Source of the DNA: Plesiomonas shigelloides | Lineage (GTDB): Bacteria; Pseudomonadota; Gammaproteobacteria; Enterobacterales; CAMTGL01 | Assembly (NCBI RefSeq): GCF_900087055.1 | Contig: NZ_LT575468.1 | Span: 1,736,001-1,800,000, forward strand | Direction of reading: 5' to 3' | DNA length: 64,000 nt | Part shown: positions 52,541 through 62,293 of the stretch, piece by piece | Layout: the number at the start of each line of letters is the position of its first letter | How positions within the stretch are numbered: the first letter of the stretch is position 1 | The notes under the pieces: model-generated | Database searches by the model: none | What the model was told of the DNA's origin: nothing | The model's input: the letters and a program-made list of their open reading frames with translations, nothing else | Program-made: the position numbers and the translations under genes

Positions 52541-53566
52541 TTAGCAAATGCGCGGTAATGGCTCGCTGTGCGGCAAATCGAGCAGACGCGCTGCGCCAAA
52601 CGCACCCATCACTTTCACTTGCCGATTTTCGGTGACTGAGCCAATACAGGTGGCATGACGACCCAACGGATGGGCACGCAAGCACTCCAACACGGCTTCT
52701 TCAGCCTCTTCGGCCACAATCAGCACCAGTTTCCCTTCATTGGCAAAATTGAGCGGATCGAGCCCCAACAGCTCGCAAACACCGCGCACCACCGGTTGCA
52801 CCGGTAATACCGATTCAGCAATCATCATGCCGCAACCGCTAGCCTGCGCAAACTCGTGCAACACCGCAGTCACGCCGCCACGGGTCGCATCGCGCAAGGT
52901 GCGAACCCCCGAGATCGGATGCAACGCGGCAATCATGCCATTGAGCGGCGCACAATCACTTTGCAGATCGGCATCTAGCCCCATTTGCTCACGCAAATTC
53001 AAGATGGTGGCACCGTGGTCGCCCAAAGTACCGCTCACAATAATTCGATCACCAACGCGAATTTGGTCACAGCCCCACTGCACCGATGGAGGGATCACGC
53101 CAATACCCGCGGTATTGATGAAAATCTTATCGGCAGCGCCACGATGCACCACTTTGGTATCGCCCGTGACAATCTGTACGCCCGCGTCTGCAGCAGCAGC
53201 GGCCATCGAGCGAACCACACGCTCTAAATCTGTCAGTGGCAGCCCCTCTTCGAGAATAAAGCCACAAGAGAGGTATTTCGGGATAGCGCCGCCGACAGCA
53301 ACATCGTTCACCGTACCGCAGACTGCCAGTTTACCGATATCTCCCCCAGGGAAGAAAATCGGGTCGACCACGAAGCTATCAGTGCTGAACGCTAACCGAT
53401 CGCCGGTTGCGGCCAGTTCAGCGAGCGGGATCCGCGCCTGATCTTCTTGGCGCGTGAGCATCGGGTTGGCAAAAGCCTGCATAAACAGATCGCGGATCAG
53501 GGTTTGCATCGCTTCGCCACCACTGCCGTGAGCCAGTGTTACCACGTCTTGGCGCTGTGTACTCAT
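52541..53566 (-). CDS. hypE: Hydrogenase maturation protein HypE
   Basis: Dehydrates a carbamoylated C-terminal cysteine to thiocyanate, the CN donor for the NiFe active site. It matches E. coli HypE: LAHGSGGEAM, LAFSTDSFVVDPIFFPGGDIGKLAVCGTVNDVAVGGA, VTGDTKVV, GDHGATILNLREQMGL, LRDATRGGVTAVLHEFA, and the essential C-terminal PLPRIC with its terminal cysteine. Last gene of the hydrogenase operon, 45 nt after hypD. Confidence 0.97.
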   Translation of the reverse strand: MSTQRQDVVTLAHGSGGEAMQTLIRDLFMQAFANPMLTRQEDQARIPLAELAATGDRLAFSTDSFVVDPIFFPGGDIGKLAVCGTVNDVAVGGAIPKYLSCGFILEEGLPLTDLERVVRSMAAAAADAGVQIVTGDTKVVHRGAADKIFINTAGIGVIPPSVQWGCDQIRVGDRIIVSGTLGDHGATILNLREQMGLDADLQSDCAPLNGMIAALHPISGVRTLRDATRGGVTAVLHEFAQASGCGMMIAESVLPVQPVVRGVCELLGLDPLNFANEGKLVLIVAEEAEEAVLECLRAHPLGRHATCIGSVTENRQVKVMGAFGAARLLDLPHSEPLPRIC

Positions 53567-53611
53567 GGTTATCTCGATTTGTTGTTTATCGCTTAAAAAA
53601 GGTTCTGATTA

Positions 53612-54733
53612 TCATGCCTGACGGCGGTATTGGTAGTAGGCGGCGCACGCCCCTTCCGAAGACACCATCAGCGCACCAAATGCGTTTTGTGGATTACAAC
53701 CGCTGCCAAACAGTGGGCAATCTGCCGGTTTGCATCGGCCAGTCAGCACATCGCCACAACGGGCACGTGGGTCATCAGCGGCAGCGCCTACCTGTGGCTG
53801 GAAGATCCGCTCGGCGTCAAAATCAGCATAGGCATCACTTAACATCACGCCGGAGTGTTCAATTTCCCCCAGCCCCCGCCACTCACTGCTTGGGCGCAGG
53901 ATAAAGACGTCATCCATCGCGCTGAGAGCAAGATTGTTGCCAGCGTCTGGCACGATGCGTCGATATTGGTTATCGACCCGCGCCACGCCTTCAGCCACTT
54001 GCTCCACCAGCATTAAGATCGACTGCAAGATATCTAACGGCTCAAAACCGGTGATCACCAACGGTTTTGCGAACTCATCGCAAATAAAACGGTACGGCTC
54101 AGCACCGATCACCATACTGACATGGCCCGGCGCGAGGAAGCCATCAATGCGCACGTCCGGTTGTTGCAGCAAAGTTCGCAATGTTGGGATGATGGTGATG
54201 TGCTGGCAGAAGATGCTGAAGTTACTCAACCCCTCGCGACGCGCTTGCTGCACCGTCAGCGCGGTACTTGGCATGGTGGTTTCAAAGCCGAGAGCAAAAA
54301 AGACCACGTGCTTATGGGGATTATCACGCGCGATTGCCAATGCATCGAGTGGCGAATACACGATACGGATATCCGCGCCACGGGTTTTGGCGTCGCGCAG
54401 TGCGCCGCGCCGCCCAGGGACGCGCATGGCATCGCCGAAGGTGCAGAAAATCACGTTATCGCGCTCGGCGATATCGATACAAGCATCAATACGCGCCATC
54501 GGCAGCACGCACACCGGACAGCCCGGCCCGTGCACAAACTCGATGCTGTCAGGCAGGATCTGATCCAAACCGAACTTGAAGATGGCATGGGTATGGCCGC
54601 CGCACACTTCCATCAGTTGCAGCGGCTTTTGTGCATTGTAAGGCAGCGTTTGCATTACGCTCTGAATGCGCGCCAGCAAACTGGTTGCCAGCGCCGGATC
54701 GCGAAATTCATCGACAAACTTCATCGCATTCAT
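53612..54733 (-). CDS. hypD: Hydrogenase maturation protein HypD
   Basis: Fe-S scaffold on which the Fe(CN)2CO unit is assembled with HypC. Signature stretches: [87 protein letters not shown] and the C-terminal [34 protein letters not shown] cluster region with its cysteines (about residues 322-355). 373 residues, the usual size. The start overlaps hypC by ATGA. Confidence 0.97.
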   Translation of the reverse strand: MNAMKFVDEFRDPALATSLLARIQSVMQTLPYNAQKPLQLMEVCGGHTHAIFKFGLDQILPDSIEFVHGPGCPVCVLPMARIDACIDIAERDNVIFCTFGDAMRVPGRRGALRDAKTRGADIRIVYSPLDALAIARDNPHKHVVFFALGFETTMPSTALTVQQARREGLSNFSIFCQHITIIPTLRTLLQQPDVRIDGFLAPGHVSMVIGAEPYRFICDEFAKPLVITGFEPLDILQSILMLVEQVAEGVARVDNQYRRIVPDAGNNLALSAMDDVFILRPSSEWRGLGEIEHSGVMLSDAYADFDAERIFQPQVGAAADDPRARCGDVLTGRCKPADCPLFGSGCNPQNAFGALMVSSEGACAAYYQYRRQA

Positions 54734-55032
54734 GACGCGCTCTCCGCTTTCTGCGCTGCTTGACCATTCAGCGCACCAAAGTCATCCACTTCGTGACCGA
54801 GCGCCTGCATGCTGTGCAGCGCATCGAGGGTCGCCTGCGCCTCTTGCTCATCGAGCAAACTCATGGCAAACCCCACATGCACCAATACCCACTGACCAAT
54901 CAGATCAGCCGGAGCGCCGGTACATACCAGCGCAGCATTCACTTCACGTTTGACGCCGCACACATCCACCACGGCGGTCACGCTAGCTTCATCACGAATG
55001 GCGACAATTTGCCCCGGAATGCCTAGGCACAT
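54730..55032 (-). CDS. hypC: Hydrogenase chaperone HypC
   Basis: Small chaperone that binds HypD and the hydrogenase large-subunit precursor through its N-terminal cysteine; the start [10 protein letters not shown] shows that cysteine in place. About 100 residues, with [11 protein letters not shown] in the C-terminal half. The ATG at 55032 follows ggagg and overlaps the hypB stop by ten nt (an earlier in-frame start would lie within hypB). One of two HypC-family genes in the cluster; the other is hybG/hupF. Confidence 0.94.
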   Translation of the reverse strand: MCLGIPGQIVAIRDEASVTAVVDVCGVKREVNAALVCTGAPADLIGQWVLVHVGFAMSLLDEQEAQATLDALHSMQALGHEVDDFGALNGQAAQKAESAS

Positions 55033-56297
55033 ACCTGCTCCTCCAGCCAGCCCAGCCATTCGTCCATGCCGTCACCGCTACGCGCGGAAACTTGAATCAC
55101 GCGGATATCCGGATTGACACGACGCGCATTGGCAATACAAGCATCCACATCAAAGGTCAGATAAGGCAGCAGATCGGTTTTATTCAGCAGCATCAGAGAC
55201 GCCGCAGCAAACATATCAGGGTATTTCAGCGGCTTGTCTTCCCCTTCGGTCACCGACAAAATCGCCACTTTATGGCGCTCGCCAAGATCAAAGCTGGATG
55301 GACACACCAGATTACCGACGTTCTCGATAAACAAAATGCTGCCAGACTCGGGCGCTAAACGCTCGGAAGCATCACGCACCATTTGCGCATCCAGATGACA
55401 GCCTTTGCCAGTATTAACCTGAATCGCACGCACACCGGTGGCGCGGATACGCTCAGCGTCATTACTGGTCTGCTGGTCACCTTCAATCACGGCGCACGGA
55501 CGCTGCCCTTGCAAGCGGCGCAAGGTTTCCGTCAGCAATGTGGTTTTACCGGAGCCTGGGCTAGACACCAGATTCAGCGCCAGAATTTGCTGCGCGGCGA
55601 AATCTTCGCGATTGTGAGCTGCGATATGGTTGTTTTTGCCCAGAATATCTAATTCAATTTGCAGCATGCGGCGCTGGCTCATCCCCGGAGCATGGGCGCC
55701 GGCAAGGCCGTGGCCATAATGCATGTCATCCTGCTCACCTTGCGGCTGCAGTGCTGGCTCTTCTGCTTCAACAGATGCAGCATGATGATGGTGCGCGTGC
55801 TGATGGTCATGATGGTCATGATGGTCATGATGGTCATGATGGTCATGATGGTCATGATGGTCATGATGGTCATGATGGTCATGATGGTCATGATGGTCAT
55901 GATGGTCATGATGGTCAGCCAGTGTGACGTTGTCACCTCTTACCGGAAAGTGATAATGGTAATGATGATGCACATCGCCGTTATGGTGATAGTGATGGTG
56001 GACAACAACACTGCCCGCATTACCACTTAACTCGCCGACTGCTGGCACGGCACTGGCTGCGGAGCTATGCGCGTGATGCACGTGCGAGTGGTGATCGTGG
56101 TGGTGCCCGTGTGAATGATCATGACCGTGAGAATGCTCATGTGAATGAGCATGGTTATGACCATGATGGTGGCTATGACTATGTTTATGAGCATGCCCGT
56201 ACCCATGATCATGGTGATGAACATGAGAATGATGCTGTCCGTGTGCATCCCCTTCAATCCGGACTTCGCCTTCGGCGCAACCGCATGTCGTACACAT
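55023..56297 (-). CDS. hypB: Nickel-insertion GTPase HypB with giant histidine-rich region
   Basis: GTPase that inserts Ni into hydrogenase together with HypA. N-terminal high-affinity metal motif CTTCGC, then a histidine/aspartate-rich region spanning roughly residues 20-180, then the GTPase domain with P-loop SSPGSGKT (about 244-251), [24 protein letters not shown] and NKTDLLP. At 424 residues it is about 130 longer than E. coli HypB (290), all due to the His-rich part, which includes thirteen tandem Asp-His-His units. Such regions store nickel in Bradyrhizobium HypB. The repeat is perfect at DNA level. Length should therefore vary between strains. A further cluster of alternating HSH/HGH repeats precedes it. 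Confidence 0.96.
   Translation of the reverse strand: MCTTCGCAEGEVRIEGDAHGQHHSHVHHHDHGYGHAHKHSHSHHHGHNHAHSHEHSHGHDHSHGHHHDHHSHVHHAHSSAASAVPAVGELSGNAGSVVVHHHYHHNGDVHHHYHYHFPVRGDNVTLADHHDHHDHHDHHDHHDHHDHHDHHDHHDHHDHHDHHDHQHAHHHHAASVEAEEPALQPQGEQDDMHYGHGLAGAHAPGMSQRRMLQIELDILGKNNHIAAHNREDFAAQQILALNLVSSPGSGKTTLLTETLRRLQGQRPCAVIEGDQQTSNDAERIRATGVRAIQVNTGKGCHLDAQMVRDASERLAPESGSILFIENVGNLVCPSSFDLGERHKVAILSVTEGEDKPLKYPDMFAAASLMLLNKTDLLPYLTFDVDACIANARRVNPDIRVIQVSARSGDGMDEWLGWLEEQVCA
55801..55917. repeat. Thirteen perfect 9-bp tandem repeats inside hypB
   Basis: The unit tgatggtca on the plus strand is repeated thirteen times without a mismatch; read from the minus strand it encodes Asp-His-His each time. 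Because the unit is a multiple of three, slippage would alter repeat length without breaking the frame. Confidence 0.97.
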
Positions 56298-56299
56298 GG

Positions 56300-56641
56300 T
56301 TATTCCACCTCTATTTCCTGAATTCGTAATGTTTCACCGTCATCCACACGCAGACGGTATCCCTGACAATGCGGACACGCCTCGCCGCGCTGATTGATCA
56401 GCACGGTCTGACAGCAGTCCCAGCACCATGCCTGTGCCGGTTTGACCCGCACGTGCAGTTTACACCCTTCCGCCAGCGTGTTACGGCTAACGGCGTCAAA
56501 ACAAAAGGTCAGCGCAGAAATTTCGACACACGCCAGTGCGCCGACTTCCAGCCACACGGCAGTCACACGCCGCACGCCATTTTGCGCGGCTTGCTGCTCA
56601 ATTACCTGCATCGCACTTTCGCATAGCGCCATTTCATGCAT
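56300..56641 (-). CDS. hypA: Nickel-delivery protein HypA
   Basis: Small metallochaperone that binds nickel through His2 of [12 protein letters not shown] and zinc through the motif CWDC...CPHC (residues about 73-92). It works with HypB. Length from the ATG at 56641 is 113 residues, as usual; the longer in-frame extension upstream has no homology. It ends three nt before the hypB start, so the two are translationally linked. Confidence 0.95.
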   Translation of the reverse strand: MHEMALCESAMQVIEQQAAQNGVRRVTAVWLEVGALACVEISALTFCFDAVSRNTLAEGCKLHVRVKPAQAWCWDCCQTVLINQRGEACPHCQGYRLRVDDGETLRIQEIEVE

Positions 56642-56755
56642 GTCAGTTCGGCCTGTTTTCGATGAGTCTGCGCTGGCCACGATTCTTCGCACGGCCAGCG
56701 TTAATGTTCTCGATTAAATGCGTCAATTCACAATGACGCTTTTGATTTTGTTGCC

Positions 56756-57892
56756 TCATGCTGTCGCATCATTCTGTACCTCAATGGGTGCACAGACGAT
56801 CTCAAAGCCAACACAAGGATCTATCGCGCGTAGCAGCAATTCTGTCGCGCGCAAGGCTTGTTGCCGATCGTCGGCCGTTTGGCCATTCAACGCCTGCTCC
56901 AGTAGTCCACCGCGGGCAAAATAACGATCAGTGGGTGCATCGATTTCCCAGCGAGCAATCTGCCAGCGAGCAAGTTTAGGATCGTCATCGCTAGCGGTAT
57001 TCTGCACCGTGATGCGATGAGACAAACTGCCGCGCGACGCCATCGCGTGGCCACTTACTCGCCATGTACTCGGCGACATATCCGATGATTCGCCCTTCTC
57101 GCACGTAGCCGTTTGGTCTGCGCCAGAGAGAACAACTTGCTCCGCTGGCTCCGCAATCAAACGCGCCATTTCCAGCCAGCGCGCGGTTAAACGGGCGGCG
57201 ATGCCGTTGCCATAACGGCCAATCAATGCCTGAATCAGGGGATGCGCGTATTGGCGGCTAAATGCCCCACTTTCCGGCTGCGAGCAGGTTGACTGCGCGC
57301 CAAACGAAAGCAACGGCAGATAGCGGTGCAGTAATGCCGGATAGGGCGCGGTGGAGTGTTGCATCCACGCCATCCAATCCTCAAAAGAGGCCAACGAGCA
57401 AAATGCCTCGGCGCTCAAGCCACACAGATGAGTAAACGCGGTTTCCCAACCTTGTCGATCGAGGTGACGTAAGACGCGGGTATCGGCCAAAAAGGGCATC
57501 GCATCGCCATCAAGCGCTAACAGCTGCCAGTTTTGCCACGCATGTTCACGCATCCATTCAGCCGCTAGCTGTTCAGTTGGCGGACTTTGTATCTGCGCCG
57601 GAAGTAAAACGAGGGATGGTTGCGCTAACGTGGCAAAGGCTTGCGCGGCGGCTGTTTGCTGCGCAATTGGACATAACGAGAGCAAATGTGGCAGACGTTG
57701 CCACGCCGTTTCGATAGGCAAACCCGCCAGCGCACGCCCTGCATCTGGCCGCACGCAGCTGACCTGCGCCGCCAGCGCTACGCGCCCTTGCGCCAGTGGT
57801 GATAGTTGCAATTGCACACGCACACCGCCGGTAAACGGCAGTGTGTTTGCTGTTGGTTGCACGGTAATGGGCTTAGGTTGTTGCTCCGGCAT
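56756..57892 (-). CDS. hupK: HupK-like degenerate hydrogenase large-subunit homologue
   Basis: A protein of about 378 residues that looks like a hydrogenase large-subunit relative that lost its catalytic cysteines. It keeps SLCPIAQQTAAAQAF near residue 73, corresponding to the R-x-C-G-x-C region, and at the C-terminus AIDPCVGFEIVCA, corresponding to DPC-x-x-C-x-x-H. The rest is acidic/hydrophobic with no close motif. HupK is a scaffold for maturation in Rhizobium and other bacteria, and this gene sits between hybE and hypA. E. coli lacks it. A serine/threonine-rich insertion (about residues 265-300) is present. GTG at 57895 is an alternative start. Confidence 0.75.
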   Translation of the reverse strand: MPEQQPKPITVQPTANTLPFTGGVRVQLQLSPLAQGRVALAAQVSCVRPDAGRALAGLPIETAWQRLPHLLSLCPIAQQTAAAQAFATLAQPSLVLLPAQIQSPPTEQLAAEWMREHAWQNWQLLALDGDAMPFLADTRVLRHLDRQGWETAFTHLCGLSAEAFCSLASFEDWMAWMQHSTAPYPALLHRYLPLLSFGAQSTCSQPESGAFSRQYAHPLIQALIGRYGNGIAARLTARWLEMARLIAEPAEQVVLSGADQTATCEKGESSDMSPSTWRVSGHAMASRGSLSHRITVQNTASDDDPKLARWQIARWEIDAPTDRYFARGGLLEQALNGQTADDRQQALRATELLLRAIDPCVGFEIVCAPIEVQNDATA

Positions 57893-57908
57893 CACACAAG
57901 TCCATTTA

Positions 57909-58538
57909 CTACTTACTTACTGACTGAGGCTGCGGCTCTGCGGCGTAGCGACGGCCACTGAGCAAGGCGCGACGCGACAAATTCTGTGGCGCATCCACAT
58001 CCGTCACCGGAATGGCTAAAACCTGACGGGAGACATCCGTTGCCAGTTGCAGAGCTTGCTCGGCTGACATAGCCGGATCCAGCGGCGACATCAGCGAGCA
58101 GGACAAATACTGCCCGATAGCCTCAATTTCGCTGACATGAAATACCGCATTGCCAAACGGTAGACGCAAGCCCAAACGTTCACCCAGCGGGCGCGAATCC
58201 CAGACTTGGTCAGACCCCGGTAATACCAGAATGCTCAGCATCCAAGGCGTTAGCATGACCCCAACCCACTGCCCTTCGTAGCACTGAAAACCCAGCGCAC
58301 GAACCGGCACTTGTGCGCGGAAAAAAGGCAGCGTCTGCATCTCGCCTTGTGCAATCTCGCTGAACGTCTGCTCCAACAACGCTGCCGGATTGGTGGCAAA
58401 ACCCAGCCACTCACGTGCAGGAGTTGGCGCTGGAGTCACTGGCGCTACATCAGGAAACAAACCCAGTTCTTGATTCAAATCGATATCACTGAGTCCGAAC
58501 GCTTGCGCTTCTTGGCGCAGCAAGGTGTCGAGGTTCAT
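57909..58538 (-). CDS. hybE: HybE/HupJ-type hydrogenase maturation chaperone
   Basis: A 209-residue protein with the HybE/HupJ core: PFFRAQVPVRALGFQCYEGQWVGVMLTPWMLSILVLPG (residues about 70-107), LPFGNAVFHV and SLMSPLDPAMSAEQALQLA. HybE acts in Tat-coupled assembly of hydrogenase 2 in E. coli, checking the small subunit. About 45 residues longer than E. coli HybE (162), with extra N-terminal Pro-rich and C-terminal RRALLSGRRYA parts (the LSRRALLSGR motif is typical for HupJ). It overlaps the next upstream gene (HypC-family) by ATGA. Confidence 0.88.
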   Translation of the reverse strand: MNLDTLLRQEAQAFGLSDIDLNQELGLFPDVAPVTPAPTPAREWLGFATNPAALLEQTFSEIAQGEMQTLPFFRAQVPVRALGFQCYEGQWVGVMLTPWMLSILVLPGSDQVWDSRPLGERLGLRLPFGNAVFHVSEIEAIGQYLSCSLMSPLDPAMSAEQALQLATDVSRQVLAIPVTDVDAPQNLSRRALLSGRRYAAEPQPQSVSK

Positions 58539-58825
58539 TTCGACACCTCCGAATAGCGCATGGCGGAAGGCAAATCGGCATCCGCAATCAAATCATCCGG
58601 CAAATCGCCATTTAACAGCGCCTGCATCGCCGACAGCGACGCTTCAGCATCTTCGGCGCTCATGCGACTCGCCGCAAAACCGCCGACTTGAACCAACAAG
58701 TAATCACCAACGTTGACCGGTTCATCCAGCAACAGCAGGCTCACTTCTCGCTGCTGGCCGAAACTGTCCACACAGGCCAGTTGACCATTCACGGATAACA
58801 CCCGGCTGGGAATACCGATACACAT
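58535..58825 (-). CDS. hybG: HypC-family chaperone HybG/HupF
   Basis: A 96-residue second HypC-type chaperone: MCIGIPSRVLSVNG keeps the N-terminal cysteine, then REVSLLLLDEPVNVGDYLLVQVGGFAASRM. In E. coli HybG serves hydrogenases 1 and 2, whereas HypC serves hydrogenase 3. The gene order hybD-hybG-hybE-hupK suggests it is specific for HybC. It overlaps hybD at one nucleotide and hybE by 4 nt. Confidence 0.9.
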   Translation of the reverse strand: MCIGIPSRVLSVNGQLACVDSFGQQREVSLLLLDEPVNVGDYLLVQVGGFAASRMSAEDAEASLSAMQALLNGDLPDDLIADADLPSAMRYSEVSK

Positions 58826-59400
58826 CAGAGAACTCCTTGTCTGTCTGATTGACTATCTACCTGACAGTCTGAAAAAGCTTCAGAATCAATCAGCTGTTGG
58901 TTACGGTTAAGCGGAACATCTTTAGGTGTTACTGTAACCCCACTCTCCGCCAATGCCCCGCACAAACCCATCACAACCTGATCCAGTTTGTTACTAACCG
59001 TGTCGGTGAGGCCAATGCGTGGCTCGACAGACTCCGGCACCACCCCGATCAGAGTCAGACGTTGCGGAAACTCGTCGGTCAGTTTGAGGGCTGACAACAC
59101 ATCGGACAGCCCCAACTGATGCGGAGAAATTTTGCGGCTAAACAGTGTCGGCACCTCTTCATCGCGCAGCGTCACCACCGTGCCCGGCGCATCACCAGTC
59201 AGAACGGCGTCGGCAATGATCAGGTGTTCACGATCGGCCATATCCCCAATCAGCTCCATGCCACAGGTGCCGCCATCGAGCACATCTACCTGCGGCGGCA
59301 GATGGAAGCGCTGCTCCAGCGCTTCCACCGCCCGGACACCAATGGCTTCATCCGACAACAACAAATTGCCGATGCCAAGCACCAGTACCGGATTTTGCAT
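58825..59400 (-). CDS. hybD: Hydrogenase-2 maturation protease HybD
   Basis: Endopeptidase that removes the C-terminal tail of HybC after nickel insertion. Conserved: VLVLGIGNLLLSDEAIGVRAVEAL, with the nickel-binding acidic residue in the GxGNxLLxDE motif, VLDGGTCGMELIG, DAVLTGDAPGTV, HQLGLSDVLSALKL and VPESVEPRIGLTDTV. About 191 residues, longer than E. coli HybD (164) through an extended C-terminal tail. The ATG at 59400 overlaps the stop of hybC by ATGA. Confidence 0.94.
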   Translation of the reverse strand: MQNPVLVLGIGNLLLSDEAIGVRAVEALEQRFHLPPQVDVLDGGTCGMELIGDMADREHLIIADAVLTGDAPGTVVTLRDEEVPTLFSRKISPHQLGLSDVLSALKLTDEFPQRLTLIGVVPESVEPRIGLTDTVSNKLDQVVMGLCGALAESGVTVTPKDVPLNRNQQLIDSEAFSDCQVDSQSDRQGVL

Positions 59401-61103
59401 CACAGCACCTTCACTTCGGTCACTTGCTGACCGCGGGTATCCACAATGTGTACCGCACAAGACATGCAAGGGTCAAACGAGTGTACCGTGCGCACCACTT
59501 CCAGCGGTTTTTCCGGATCTGCCACCGGTGTGCCGACCAGCGCCGCTTCATACGGCCCCGGCTCGTCATTTTGGTTGCGTGGACCGGAGTTCCACGTAGA
59601 AGGTACGACCGCCTGATAATTAGCAATTTTGCCGTTTTTAATCACAATCCAGTGCGACAGCATGCCGCGTGGCGCTTCCTCAAAACCCACACCGCGCAGC
59701 TCAGTATCAGCCGGGATGTTAGGCTTGATATAGGCCACGTAATCACCGCGACCAATGTTGTCGATCAGCGCTTGCCACTGGTGCGCCAGCGTGTCTTTCA
59801 TCACCGCACAGCGTACAGCACGCGCCAACACGCGGCCCATAGTGGATGGCATCTCTTGCGGCGTCAGGGTGTTACCACTGAGTTTCTGATACAGACCCAG
59901 CACGGTATCCATATGCTGTTTGGTGCCTTCGTGACCGGCAGCCAGCATACAAAGCACGTTCGCCAGCGGCCCCACTTCCACGGTTTCGCCGTAGAACGTT
60001 GGCGCTTTCACCCACGAATATTTACCGTCTTCGTTCCAGCCGGTGTAGTTCGGCCGCGTCTTGCCCTGCCACGGGTGCAGAGGTTCGTTATCGCGATACC
60101 AAGCATGCTTGCTACTTTCGGCGATCCCATCGATCAGGAACTGATCTTTATGCGAATCAATGGCGCGGAAGGTGCTCATGTCGCCATTTTTAATGTAACC
60201 GCCCGGCAGCAGGAAACTGCCGCCTTGGTTATCGGTCGGCAATTCTGGCACTGACAGATAGTTGGTCACCCCACGGCCCGATTGCAGCCATTCTGGGTAG
60301 AAGCTGGCGATAATCGCCGCATCCGGCATGTAGACCTGCTCGATAAAACCGTTTAGGCGATCGATAAAGGTCTTCAGGTACATCAGGCGTTCCATGTTCA
60401 GCACGCCGATACCATCCAGATTAATTGGGTTGGCAACACCACCTACGGCCAAGTTTTGGATATGCGGGCTCTTACCACCCAGCAAAGCCACCACGCGGCT
60501 CGCATCGCGCTGGTATTCCAACGCTTGCATGTAGTGCGCCACCGCAATCAGGTTAACTTCTGGCGGCAACTTCATGGTTGGGTGGCCCCAGTAACCGTTG
60601 GCGAAAATCCCCAACTGGCCACTGTCCACCAGCGCGCGGATCTTGTTCTGTACCTTGGTCAGCTCTTGCGGGCTATTTAGCTGCCAGCTCGATACGCCGT
60701 TCAGCATTTGTGAAGCCTTCACCGGATCGGCTTGCAGCGCCGAGGTGATATCCACCCAATCCAGCGCCGACAGCTGATAAAAGTGCACCACGTGGTCATG
60801 AATGTTACTGGCCGCCAGAATAATGTTGCGGATGTACTGGGCATTCACTGGCACATTCAAGTTCAATGCACTTTCCACCGCTCGCACCGAACCAATCGCG
60901 TGGATGTTGGTGCACACCCCGCAGATCCGCTGCATGATCATCCACGCATCGCGCGGATCACGGCCTTGCACAATCTCTTCCATGCCACGCCACATGGTGC
61001 CGGATGACCAAGCTTTCACCACTTTGCCGTTGGCAATTTCACAGTCAATACGCAGGTGGCCTTCAATCCGAGTAACCGGATCGATAGTAATACGCTGGCT
61101 CAT
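59400..61103 (-). CDS. hybC: Hydrogenase-2 large subunit HybC
   Basis: Ni-Fe catalytic subunit of the periplasm-facing uptake hydrogenase. 567 residues, equal to E. coli HybC. Nickel-binding cysteines Cys61 and Cys64 in RICGVC, and Cys546 and Cys549 in DPCMSCAVH. The maturation protease removes the last 15 residues after His552. Other conserved segments include DPVTRIEGHLRI and APRGMLSHWIVI. It is exported as a complex with HybO, which carries the Tat signal. Confidence 0.98.
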   Translation of the reverse strand: MSQRITIDPVTRIEGHLRIDCEIANGKVVKAWSSGTMWRGMEEIVQGRDPRDAWMIMQRICGVCTNIHAIGSVRAVESALNLNVPVNAQYIRNIILAASNIHDHVVHFYQLSALDWVDITSALQADPVKASQMLNGVSSWQLNSPQELTKVQNKIRALVDSGQLGIFANGYWGHPTMKLPPEVNLIAVAHYMQALEYQRDASRVVALLGGKSPHIQNLAVGGVANPINLDGIGVLNMERLMYLKTFIDRLNGFIEQVYMPDAAIIASFYPEWLQSGRGVTNYLSVPELPTDNQGGSFLLPGGYIKNGDMSTFRAIDSHKDQFLIDGIAESSKHAWYRDNEPLHPWQGKTRPNYTGWNEDGKYSWVKAPTFYGETVEVGPLANVLCMLAAGHEGTKQHMDTVLGLYQKLSGNTLTPQEMPSTMGRVLARAVRCAVMKDTLAHQWQALIDNIGRGDYVAYIKPNIPADTELRGVGFEEAPRGMLSHWIVIKNGKIANYQAVVPSTWNSGPRNQNDEPGPYEAALVGTPVADPEKPLEVVRTVHSFDPCMSCAVHIVDTRGQQVTEVKVL

Positions 61104-62293
61104 TCTTTACCTCGAACATCATGGCTGGCCTGATAATCCTGGTGTACACGCTCAAGTGACGGCAGGACTGGCAAAATACGGATTAACAACAGGTAGGCGC
61201 ACACTTCAATGGCGATAAAGCCCACCGAAATCAAAATTTCTTCCGTGGTTGGGAAATAGTGGTATCCCTCACCCGGATTAAATGCGATCAGGGAATAATT
61301 CAACCGCCACAGCGCTGAACCGAGCAGCATGCTAAGCGCGCCCAAAAACAGCAGGCGGGAATCATTACGGGTGGTATCCCAATGGAACACCAGTAACGGG
61401 AAAATCATCAGGGCAATTTCAGCCCAGAACAGCAGCGCATAGTGGTCAAACTGACCGAGATAATTCACTTTGCCGTTGATGACAATCTCCGCAAACCGCA
61501 GCGCGATAAACAGGATCAGGAAAATATCGATCACTTTGGTCAAGCGATAGAACAGCGCCTTTTCATTCGGCCCTTTCCCCGCTAAGCCTGCCTGCACCAA
61601 TGAGCCTTCAAACACCACGATGGAAAAACCCATGATGAAGGCGGTCAACAGTGAGAACACCGGCAGCATTTCATAGCTTTGCCATAGCGGATGGATCTTA
61701 TGGCCGGCAGCAATCATCAATGAACCCATGGAGGACTGGTGCATAGTCGGCAGCAGCGCACCGAGTGCGATAATGGCAAACATGATTTTGTTCAGCCATT
61801 TCAGCTGCACTTTCCAACCAAAGCGCTCTAACACCGCAGGCGCGAACTCCAACACCAGAACCCCGATATACACCGTCATACAGGCAGCGGTTTCAAACAA
61901 CACCGAGTTCACGTTGAAGTGACCGGGGATGTAGAAATACGGCAGGTTCCAGTAACGGCCCACGTCAATGGTGATCGACAGGCCACCCAAGGCATAACCG
62001 AACAAACTGGCCAGCAGTGCCGGTCGCACCAACGGGTGATATTCCCCGCGGTTAAACACATACACCGCCCACGCCAGCGCCCAGCCGCCACAGGCAAAGC
62101 CGGTACCGATCAACAGGTCAAAGGAGATCCACAAGCCCCACGGATAACCGCCGTTCAATCCAGACACGGAGGCTAAGCCCAAAAACAGACGCTTGAGGAT
62201 AATTACCCCACACAGAACAGCAAACGGGGCAAAGAACAGCACCGGCCAGCTGACCAGACGCCCACCCAGTGGTTTAGCATCAGCGTGTGCCAT
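61100..62293 (-). CDS. hybB: Hydrogenase-2 membrane quinone-reducing subunit HybB
   Basis: NrfD-type integral membrane protein that passes electrons between HybA and the quinone pool. About 397 residues and ten helices; it closely tracks E. coli Hyb[67 protein letters not shown], and [22 protein letters not shown]. The start ATG at 62293 follows an aagga site, overlapping hybA by 14 nt; the upstream in-frame extension is the end of hybA. It overlaps hybC by ATGA-type 4 nt. Confidence 0.96.
   Translation of the reverse strand: MAHADAKPLGGRLVSWPVLFFAPFAVLCGVIILKRLFLGLASVSGLNGGYPWGLWISFDLLIGTGFACGGWALAWAVYVFNRGEYHPLVRPALLASLFGYALGGLSITIDVGRYWNLPYFYIPGHFNVNSVLFETAACMTVYIGVLVLEFAPAVLERFGWKVQLKWLNKIMFAIIALGALLPTMHQSSMGSLMIAAGHKIHPLWQSYEMLPVFSLLTAFIMGFSIVVFEGSLVQAGLAGKGPNEKALFYRLTKVIDIFLILFIALRFAEIVINGKVNYLGQFDHYALLFWAEIALMIFPLLVFHWDTTRNDSRLLFLGALSMLLGSALWRLNYSLIAFNPGEGYHYFPTTEEILISVGFIAIEVCAYLLLIRILPVLPSLERVHQDYQASHDVRGKE

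Noticed and set aside
55801..55917. CRISPR-like array
   Set aside because: The unit is 9 bp with no spacers and lies in frame in hypB; it is a coding tandem repeat.
55679..56030. Long plus-strand open frames through the hypB repeats giving poly-MMV or MTI proteins
   Set aside because: They exist only because the 9-bp repeat has no stop in several frames; hypB on the minus strand explains the sequence.
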